Positions 15,415-20,396 of a stretch of 20,396 bases of DNA are shown one piece after another (the stretch's first letter is position 1; the number at the start of each line of letters is the position of its first letter). This stretch comes from RGIG5472 sp051867635 (GTDB lineage: Bacteria; Bacillota; Clostridia; Oscillospirales; Oscillospiraceae): contig JBJDYT010000048.1 of the NCBI GenBank assembly GCA_051867635.1, forward strand, positions 1-20,396, given 5' to 3'. The notes under the pieces were generated by a model, which saw nothing but the letters and a program-made list of their open reading frames with translations, was not told the DNA's origin and made no database searches. Both the position numbers and the translations under genes were made by a program.

Positions 15415-16041
15415 ATGCTCATTGACATGCATCTGCACGAGCGGACCTTTTCCAAGGACAGCGCCCTTTCCCTGGCGGAGATCGTGGGCATCGCGAAGGC
15501 CAGGAAGCTGGACGCCGTCTGCATCACGGACCACGACAGCATGGGGCTGAAGGAGCAGGCGGAGGAGTTCTCCCGCCTGGTGCACTTTCCCATCTTCGTG
15601 GGCATCGAGTTTTTCTCCCTGCAGGGGGACATCACCGCCTGGGGCATCGACTCCTATCCGTCCCAGCGCATCGACGCCCAGCCCTTCATCGACCAGGTGA
15701 ACGCCGCGGGGGGCTTCTGCGTCTCCTGCCACCCCTTCCGCAACAACAACCGGGGGCTGGAGGACCACCTGCGGGAGGTGCGCGGGCTCCACGGCGTGGA
15801 GGTGCTCAACGGCAGCACCTCCCCGGAGGCCAACCGCACCGCCCTGCGCTACTGCCGGGAGCTGGGGCTGAAGGCCATCGGCGCCAGCGACGCCCACACC
15901 CCGGGCCAGGTGGGAAAATACGTCACCTGGCTGCCGGAGCGGGTAGACACCCTGCCGGACTTCCTCGCGGAGCTGCACGCCTGCGAGACTCGCCCCGCCA
16001 TCTGGAACGGCTCCGCCTACGACGTGGTGGATACGTTCTGA
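15415..16041 (+). CDS. PHP-domain metal-dependent phosphoesterase
   Basis: This 208-residue single-domain PHP protein, probably cytoplasmic, has metal-ligand motifs in order: DMHLH (4-8), TDHDS (38-42), E65 in GIEFF, CHP with H106, and SDAH (158-161). PHP enzymes hydrolyse phosphate esters or phosphodiesters using a trinuclear metal site. It begins 16 nt after the ATPase gene with a GGGAGGG ribosome binding site and is the last gene before a terminator, so it belongs to the transporter operon. This context suggests it acts on the imported compound. The real substrate is unknown; RNA or nucleotide targets as in other PHP proteins (for example YciV-like) cannot be excluded. Confidence 0.9.
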   Translation: MLIDMHLHERTFSKDSALSLAEIVGIAKARKLDAVCITDHDSMGLKEQAEEFSRLVHFPIFVGIEFFSLQGDITAWGIDSYPSQRIDAQPFIDQVNAAGGFCVSCHPFRNNNRGLEDHLREVRGLHGVEVLNGSTSPEANRTALRYCRELGLKAIGASDAHTPGQVGKYVTWLPERVDTLPDFLAELHACETRPAIWNGSAYDVVDTF

Positions 16042-16072
16042 TACTGCACGGCACTACATATAAGATATAAGC

Positions 16073-16104
16073 GCAGGGCGGCCTTTCGGCCGCCCTGCTG
16101 TTTT
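16073..16104. terminator. Intrinsic terminator between convergent units
   Basis: An 11-bp perfect stem, GCAGGGCGGCC (16073-16083) with GGCCGCCCTGC (16088-16098), has a TTTC loop followed by TGTTTT. It ends the PHP gene and lies just past the stop of the minus-strand membrane protein, so it may serve both directions. Confidence 0.8.
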
Positions 16105-16110
16105 CTGCGC

Positions 16111-17664
16111 TCAGCCTTCCCGCTTGCGCACCTCGATGAAGTAATGCTCCTGCGCCGGGTCCAGCGTTACCTCCGTGACGCCGCCTTCCGGGTCGAAGCC
16201 GAAGTTCTGCCGGAGGATCTCCACCTGCTCCGCCCCCGCGAGACAAGCGGTCTGGGCGGTGAAGCGCAGGTCGGAGCCGAGGCTCACCGTCAGGTCATAG
16301 CCGTCCCGGGCCGCGCCGCTACCCGCGTAATCCGTGCTCTCGTTCTTCACCAGCTCCGCCGTCACCGTGACGCTGCCGTGGGCTGGGACCGTCACCGGGA
16401 AGGTCAGGTACAGCACCCGCTTCGCGCTCCAGACCTGGGAGACCACGTCCTCCAGCAGCTCGCAGCGGCTGCGCTCCGCCGGGTCCTCGGAGAGGACGCC
16501 GTAGGTCCGCAGCGCCTCCGTCAGCGCATCCAGGTACGTCTCCCGGGGGACCTCCGCCAGCAGGCGGACCTCGCCGCCGCCGCGCCAGATGGCCACCCCG
16601 TCGTACAGCTCATCCACCAGTTTTGTAAGCTCCTCCTGCAGCGTGGAGGTATAGCGCCGCACCTCGGCAGAGACGCCGGGGAGCTCCTCACTGTCTTCGT
16701 CCCAGCTGCCGCCCCGGCGGCAGCCCCGCAGGGTCATGTCCGCCACGTCGTCCCCCAGGACGATGAGGTACTTGCTCGCGCCGTAACCTGCTTCTTCCTC
16801 CTGCGGTACGCTGCACTCCCGGACCATGACGCCGTTTTCCCGGTCGAAGCTCGCGCCGTCAAAGCCCAGGCTCAGCACGGTGGTGCGGTCATAGTCCAGG
16901 GTCATGCGCACGCTGAGGGTGGGATTCGGCGCGTCGCTCTCCGGGGCGGTGATGCCGCTGAACTCATAGACCGTCACAAGCACGTCCAGCGCCTCGTCGG
17001 AGGCCAGGGCGGCCTTCCGGTAACGCCCGTCCGAAAGCAGCTCCCGGTACGCCTCCCAGCCGTCCGGCTCTTCTTCGCTCTGCGCCCCGGCGAAGAGCGT
17101 TGTCTCCGCCGCTTCCCCGTCCACCGACACGGTGGGGAGGCAGCGCAGCGGGTCCGCGAAGCCGGCGGCGAAGGGGTACGCCGCCGTCACGGTCACATCC
17201 TCGTCCGTGGGATTCGTGAGCACGTATTCGTCTCGCACCTGTATCTCCGTGTCATAGCAGTCATAGACGCTGCTCTCCCCAGAGGACGTCGTATAGCTCT
17301 CCTGCCGGGTCGTGTAGGGGGAGAAGTCGAAGGTGACCTTCCGCTCCGCCGTCAGCTCCTCCGCTCCGCCGAGGGTGGCCAGCGGGAACACCGGCCCCGC
17401 GTAGTCCATATAGGTGATGCCGCTGTTGACCGCGCTCTCCATGGCCTCGCCGGCCGCCGTGTCGGCGCCGCTGCCGGACATGCCTCCCATGCCGCCGGAA
17501 AGCACGACGGCGATGGCCGCCAGGGGGATCAGCGCCACCGCCGCGGCCGCGGCGCCCCAGCGCCAGCGCGGGCGCTTCTTTTTTATAAATGTATGGGCCG
17601 CCGCCTCCTCCGGAAGCTCCTCCGGCAGCTCGGTGATGGCCTCGTAGATCTGTTCGCTGTTCAT
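16111..17664 (-). CDS. Single-pass membrane protein coupled to ECF sigma factor (putative anti-sigma/sensor)
   Basis: This 517-residue protein has a short acidic cytoplasmic N-terminus (about 30 residues), the basic stretch KKKRPRWRW, one transmembrane helix (about 37-57), a Gly/Ser linker (GGMGGMSGSG) and a large, acidic, Thr-rich outer domain of about 450 residues. I recognise no enzyme motif in the outer domain. Its ATG overlaps the stop codon of the sigma factor gene (ATGA), and AAGGAG precedes the start; this is the usual arrangement for an anti-sigma factor. The N-terminal cytoplasmic part is very short for a classical zinc-binding anti-sigma domain and has no HxxxCxxC motif. It may therefore be a different type of regulator or a target. 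A longer open frame upstream of 17664 is only the shadow of the sigma gene. Confidence 0.75.
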   Translation of the reverse strand: MNSEQIYEAITELPEELPEEAAAHTFIKKKRPRWRWGAAAAAVALIPLAAIAVVLSGGMGGMSGSGADTAAGEAMESAVNSGITYMDYAGPVFPLATLGGAEELTAERKVTFDFSPYTTRQESYTTSSGESSVYDCYDTEIQVRDEYVLTNPTDEDVTVTAAYPFAAGFADPLRCLPTVSVDGEAAETTLFAGAQSEEEPDGWEAYRELLSDGRYRKAALASDEALDVLVTVYEFSGITAPESDAPNPTLSVRMTLDYDRTTVLSLGFDGASFDRENGVMVRECSVPQEEEAGYGASKYLIVLGDDVADMTLRGCRRGGSWDEDSEELPGVSAEVRRYTSTLQEELTKLVDELYDGVAIWRGGGEVRLLAEVPRETYLDALTEALRTYGVLSEDPAERSRCELLEDVVSQVWSAKRVLYLTFPVTVPAHGSVTVTAELVKNESTDYAGSGAARDGYDLTVSLGSDLRFTAQTACLAGAEQVEILRQNFGFDPEGGVTEVTLDPAQEHYFIEVRKREG

Positions 17665-18218
17665 ACCGTCACTCCTTCCGCCTCCAGCGCCGCCCGCAGC
17701 CGCCGACGCAGCCGCAGCATCCGCTGGGCCATCTGCGCCGGGGAAACGCCGCATTCCTTCGCAATGGCCTGCACCGGCTCGCCGTACCAGTAGCGGCGGA
17801 GAAACAGGGCCCGGCTCTCCGCGTCCAGTCCCCGCAGCCAGCGTGCGATCACCGCCGTCAGCTCCTTCGTCTCCATCTCGGCTTCCACGTCGTCCCGGGC
17901 GGGGACGCAGTCGGACAGCTCCGACAGCAGCGTCTCCATGCCGCCGAAGCGCTTCTGGGCATGCTCCGCCCGCCAGCGGCTCACCGCCAGGTTCCGCACG
18001 ATGCGGCCCAGGTACGCCCGCAGGGACTTGGGCGCCTCCGGCGGGATGCTGCGCCAGGCGGCGTGGTAGGCGTCGCTGACGCACTCCTCCGCGTCCTCCC
18101 GCCTGCCCAGCAGGTTCTCCGCCAGGTGCCGCAGCGCCGCGCCGTAGCGGCGCTCCGTCTCCGCGATGGCCTGCTCCTCCCGGGCCCAGTACATCGCCAC
18201 GATCTCCCGGTCCTCCAT
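17661..18218 (-). CDS. ECF-type sigma-70 factor
   Basis: This 185-residue extracytoplasmic-function sigma factor has region 2 around residues 20-85 (HLAENLLGRREDAEECVSDA, then AYLGRIVRNLAVSRWR for -10 recognition). Region 4 is around 118-178 (LDAESRALFLRRYWYG, then the helix-turn-helix AIAKECGVSPAQMAQRMLRL for -35 recognition). The ATG at 18218 is preceded by GGGGGTGG and starts with MEDREIVAMYWAREE; upstream codons in the same frame look like leader. It is co-transcribed and translationally coupled with the membrane protein that probably controls it. Confidence 0.93.
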   Translation of the reverse strand: MEDREIVAMYWAREEQAIAETERRYGAALRHLAENLLGRREDAEECVSDAYHAAWRSIPPEAPKSLRAYLGRIVRNLAVSRWRAEHAQKRFGGMETLLSELSDCVPARDDVEAEMETKELTAVIARWLRGLDAESRALFLRRYWYGEPVQAIAKECGVSPAQMAQRMLRLRRRLRAALEAEGVTV

Positions 18219-18450
18219 GGTCCACCCCCTTGCGTTCTCTCTATCGTCAAAGGCCTTTGCCCTCTTTGTCGCATTCCGGCGGCGGATATTGCCGCCCGGC
18301 CGGGATCTTTTCTCCCGTTTGCCGCCATGATACCACACTTTTCCCCCGCCGGGGAGGGGGCGCCCCCTGTTTTCCCCTCCGAAAGGCCGGTCTTTCCATT
18401 TTTTTGTGCTTTTTCCCCAGGATTTTTTTGTCTTTTTTCTGTATCGGCTC
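18219..18450. other. Divergent intergenic region; weak minus-strand promoter candidate
   Basis: The minus strand carries an extended -10-like TGGTATCAT (plus-strand 18327-18335) with no good -35; transcription from it would give a sigma-gene leader of about 100 nt. In that leader GGCGGC (18278-18283) and GCCGCC (18291-18296) could form a hairpin. The stretch 18396-18440 is T-rich on the plus strand. I see no ORF or recognisable RNA family, and no obvious ECF autoregulation motif. Confidence 0.35.
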
Positions 18451-18479
18451 TTGACTTTACCCCTTTAAAGCTTTATACT
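18451..18479 (+). promoter_or_regulatory. Sigma-A promoter of the Phe-rich leader and TrpX-like transporter
   Basis: TTGACT (18451-18456) and TATACT (18474-18479) are spaced by 17 nt. Transcription should start near 18486, giving an unusually long leader of about 279 nt before the lipoprotein ATG at 18765. The leader contains a small ORF and an intrinsic terminator. Confidence 0.85.
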
Positions 18480-18538
18480 GATGCAAGTCAAAGCCGGACT
18501 CCCCGGCAATCGGCCAAGGACAGAAAGGAGAACCCGCT

Positions 18539-18646
18539 ATGCGTCAGGGTCATGTCGCCGCCGCTTTCCAGTTCTACTTTCGCTTTTTTACGGTCCGCTT
18601 CGCGGGCTTTCCTTTGGCGCGTGTGACTGGGAGCCAGGCCGGCTGA
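18539..18646 (+). CDS. Phenylalanine-rich 35-residue leader peptide (attenuator)
   Basis: This ORF is too short for ordinary gene callers but has an excellent ribosome binding site, AGAAAGGAG, ending 8 nt before the ATG. Its AAAGGAGAAC is shared with the site of the downstream lipoprotein gene. The peptide begins MRQGHVAAA and then reads FQFYFRFF, TVRFAGFP: seven Phe and one Tyr between residues 10 and 24. It ends with TGA at 18644-18646. Phe density at this level is the hallmark of pheL-type leader peptides, in which ribosome stalling at Phe codons reports low Phe-tRNA. Its position, about 50 nt after the predicted transcription start and 28 nt before a terminator hairpin, fits transcription attenuation. 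No Trp codon is present. Whether it is translated is not proven by sequence. Confidence 0.7.
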   Translation: MRQGHVAAAFQFYFRFFTVRFAGFPLARVTGSQAG

Positions 18647-18717
18647 GGTCCGAGGAGACCCGAACATCCGGAAGAAACGGCTTTGTTCCCGGTCAGCCGG
18701 GATGAAGCCGTTTTTTT
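18639..18717 (+). promoter_or_regulatory. Attenuator: antiterminator pairing plus intrinsic terminator
   Basis: The terminator hairpin has an outer stem AAACGGCTT (18675-18683) with AAGCCGTTT (18705-18713) and an inner stem CCCGG (18688-18692) with CCGGG (18697-18701), followed by seven Ts (18711-18717). CCGGCTGA (18639-18646), which overlaps the leader stop codon, is perfectly complementary over 8 nt to TCAGCCGG (18693-18700) in the terminator's inner stem-loop. A ribosome at the stop codon would hide the first copy and let the terminator form; a ribosome stalled at Phe codons would leave it free to disrupt it. The pairing logic is my inference; the hairpin itself is clear. Confidence 0.65.
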
Positions 18718-18764
18718 ATATTGACCCCATTTGGAATGCTATTGAATGAAAAGGAGAACGCATC

Positions 18765-19763
18765 ATGAAGAAGAAACTGCTTGCACTGGCCCTGGCGGCC
18801 TGTATGCTCCTGGCGCTCACCGCCTGCGGCGGCTCTGGCGAGCCCGCCGGCGACGGCGACGAGAGCGGCGAAGAAGAGAAGACCTATTCCATCGGTATCT
18901 GCCAGCTGATGCAGCACGACGCGCTGGACGCCGCCACCCAGGGCTTCCAGGACGCTCTGACCGAGCTGCTGGGCGACAAGGTGACCTTCGATGTGCAGAA
19001 CGCGCAGGGCGACTCCGCTACCTGCTCCACCATCGTCACCGGCTTTGTCTCCAACGGCTATGATCTGATCATGGCCAACGCCACCCCCGCCCTGCAGGCC
19101 GCTATTGCCGCCACCACGGAGATCCCCATCCTGGGCACCTCCGTCACCGACTATGCCACCGCCCTGGCCGATGACTCCATGGACGCTTCCGTTGGCACCG
19201 GCATCAACGTCTCCGGCACCTCCGACGGCGTCTCCGCCCAGATGTACGCCGACCTGGTGAAGGAGCTGCTGCCCGACGCCGCCAAGGTCTCCATCCTCTA
19301 CTGCTCCGCCGAGGCCAACTCCGTCCTCCAGGCTGACCAGTTCACCGAGTGCATGGAAGCCATGGGCGTCACCTGCACCGTCTACACCTTCGCTGACTCC
19401 AACGACATCCAGTCCGTCGTCACCGCCGCCATCGAGGACTGCGACGCCCTGTACATCCCCACCGATAACACCGCCGCCTCCAACATGACCATCGTGGCCA
19501 ACGTCTGCGAGCCCGCCGGCATCCCCGTCATCTGCGGCGAGGAGAACATGTGCGCCAACGGCGGTCTGGCCACCGTGTCCATCAGCTACTATGACATCGG
19601 CTATGAGTGCGGCAAGATGGCTTATGAGATCCTGGTCAACGGCGCCGACATCTCCGCCATGCCCATCGGCTACGCCGCCAACCCCGTGAAGGAGTACAAC
19701 GCTGCCTTTGCCGAGGCCATCGGCTTCGAGATGCCCGAGGGCTTCGCCGCTATCGGCGAGTAA
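18765..19763 (+). CDS. TrpX-like ABC substrate-binding lipoprotein (PF04392)
   Basis: This 332-residue lipoprotein has an N-terminus with lipobox ALTA-C21 and an acidic linker. It is followed by the ABC_sub_bind type I periplasmic-binding fold: YSIGICQLMQHDALDAATQGF (about 40-60), NGYDLIMANATPALQAA, PILGTSVTDYATAL, LYIPTDNTAAS and YYDIGYECGKMAYEIL. The related trpXYZ cassette of other Firmicutes is predicted to import tryptophan. In this genome a Phe-rich leader precedes the gene, which points to phenylalanine or a related aromatic compound as ligand (inference). The start follows AAAAGGAG. The permease gene lies 111 bp downstream beyond a terminator-like hairpin. Confidence 0.9.
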   Translation: MKKKLLALALAACMLLALTACGGSGEPAGDGDESGEEEKTYSIGICQLMQHDALDAATQGFQDALTELLGDKVTFDVQNAQGDSATCSTIVTGFVSNGYDLIMANATPALQAAIAATTEIPILGTSVTDYATALADDSMDASVGTGINVSGTSDGVSAQMYADLVKELLPDAAKVSILYCSAEANSVLQADQFTECMEAMGVTCTVYTFADSNDIQSVVTAAIEDCDALYIPTDNTAASNMTIVANVCEPAGIPVICGEENMCANGGLATVSISYYDIGYECGKMAYEILVNGADISAMPIGYAANPVKEYNAAFAEAIGFEMPEGFAAIGE

Positions 19764-19780
19764 TTCCGCAAATTTCCGCA

Positions 19781-19820
19781 AAAAAATACCGGTCAGGGCT
19801 TTTCCTGGCCGGTATTTTTT
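19781..19820. terminator. Hairpin terminator between binding-protein and permease genes
   Basis: A 17-bp stem (one G-U pair), AAAAAATACCGGTCAGG (19781-19797) with CCTGGCCGGTATTTTTT (19804-19820), has a 6-nt loop. A- and T-tracts make it work in both directions. Partial read-through would give more lipoprotein than permease mRNA. Confidence 0.85.
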
Positions 19821-19828
19821 GTTATAAT
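19820..19828 (+). promoter_or_regulatory. Extended -10 promoter overlapping the terminator's T-run
   Basis: TGTTATAAT is a perfect extended -10 (TG-N-TATAAT). The region 17 nt upstream (TTTTCC) is a poor -35. Transcription would start near 19835 and serve the permease gene independently of the attenuator and of the preceding terminator. Confidence 0.5.
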
Positions 19829-19874
19829 GTAACTTGGATAATTTTGTCCAGAAAGAAACCGAGGAGTGAGAGTT

Positions 19875-20396
19875 ATGTTAGCCTATTTTGCTTCGCTCAA
19901 TCCAACCGCGCTGCTGCGCGCCTGTCCCGGCGGTATCGCCCAGGGTCTGATCTGGGGTATCATGGCGCTGGGCGTCTACCTGACCTTCCGACTGCTGGAC
20001 TTTGCCGATCTGAGTGTGGACGGTTCCTTCGCCACCGGCGGCGCGGTGTGTATCATGCTGATCCTGAACGGCTGGAATCCGGAGCTGGCGCTGCTCATCT
20101 CCTTCCTCGCCGGCATTCTGGCCGGTATCGTCACCGGCCTGCTCCACACCCTGCTGGGCATTCCCGCCATTCTGGCCGGCATTCTGACGCAGATCTCGCT
20201 GTACTCCATTAACCTGAACATTATGGGGAAGGCCAACCAGGCCATCAATGTGAACAGCGTCACCCTGCACTTCACCTCCAACGCCAAGCTTCTGCCCCGG
20301 ACCATTCTGATCGTGGCCGTGTGCTGTCTGGTGCTGATCTCCGCGCTGTACTGGTACATGGGCACCGAGCAGGGCTCCGCCATCCGGGCCACCGGC
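19875..20396 (+). CDS. ABC permease, TrpY/branched-chain type (partial, runs off right edge)
   Basis: 174 codons are visible with no stop before the end of the window. The protein begins MLAYFASLNPTALLRACPGG and continues with GIAQGLIWGIMALGVYLTFR and the family motif LDFADLSVDGSFATGGA, then further hydrophobic helices. It matches the BPD_transp_2 permeases that partner with PF04392 binding proteins. The start is set by GAGGAG nine nt upstream. An ATPase gene is expected just beyond the window. Confidence 0.88.
   Translation, partial: MLAYFASLNPTALLRACPGGIAQGLIWGIMALGVYLTFRLLDFADLSVDGSFATGGAVCIMLILNGWNPELALLISFLAGILAGIVTGLLHTLLGIPAILAGILTQISLYSINLNIMGKANQAINVNSVTLHFTSNAKLLPRTILIVAVCCLVLISALYWYMGTEQGSAIRATG

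Noticed and set aside
18486..18765. T-box or cobalamin/other riboswitch in the long leader of the TrpX-like gene
   Set aside because: No T-box antiterminator core (TGGNACCGCG-like) is present. A stretch reading GGGAGCCAGG recalls the 3' end of cobalamin riboswitches, but the upstream B12 boxes are missing. The Phe-rich ORF plus terminator explains the region better.
1..20396. CRISPR arrays, insertion sequences, phage genes, origins
   Set aside because: No regularly spaced repeats, transposase or integrase motifs, terminal inverted repeats or DnaA-box clusters were seen on reading both strands.

Overview
The window looks like chromosomal DNA of a GC-rich anaerobic member of the Clostridia. 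An Oscillospiraceae-type gut bacterium (Oscillibacter/Flavonifractor/Lawsonibacter-like) is my best guess. The reasons are very GC-rich third codon positions, strong AGGAGG-type ribosome binding sites, AT-rich sigma-A promoters (TTGACA-N17-TATAAT) in a GC-rich background, and gene families typical of anaerobic Firmicutes: a double-cubane-cluster protein with its activator, Mrp plus NifX-like iron-sulfur proteins, and CmpB-type membrane proteins. This assignment is inference from content; no marker gene search was possible.

Layout. 1-2400: a divergent promoter pair (one leaving the window leftwards), then a Rad50/YhaN-like membrane-anchored ATPase. 2400-4630: a CmpB-type membrane protein, an Mrp/Nbp35-type Fe-S carrier ATPase and a cysteine-rich NifX/NifB-type protein, closed by a bidirectional terminator. 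4673-6502 (minus): the ribosome-associated GTPase TypA/BipA with its own promoter. 6758-10089: a promoter followed by a YjiM-like double-cubane cluster protein, its YjiL-like ATP-dependent activator (ATGA overlap) and a MalY/PatB-type C-S lyase, ended by tandem hairpins. 10109-11323 (minus): an open but chimeric reading frame, the remains of a peptide ABC-transporter operon in which the start of a substrate-binding lipoprotein is joined in frame to the end of a DppF/OppF ATPase. 11550-11710: a tRNA-Arg(CCU) gene with a perfect consensus promoter and terminator.

11802-16104: a four-gene operon for an FbpABC/AfuABC-type importer (lipoprotein, fused two-domain permease, ATPase) ending in a PHP-domain phosphoesterase. 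This suggests uptake of a phosphorylated compound coupled to its hydrolysis. A terminator-like hairpin sits inside the first codons of the permease gene. 16111-18218 (minus): an ECF sigma factor and a translationally coupled single-pass membrane protein, a probable anti-sigma factor or sensor. 18451-20396: a strong promoter, an unannotated 35-codon leader ORF very rich in phenylalanine, an intrinsic terminator, then a TrpX-like substrate-binding lipoprotein and the start of its permease, which runs off the right edge. The leader and terminator look like a classical amino-acid attenuator.

The observations most worth following are the Phe-rich leader attenuator in front of the TrpXYZ-type transporter, and the in-frame dppA::dppF chimera. 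Next are the hairpin at the start of the permease gene and the transporter-PHP operon.
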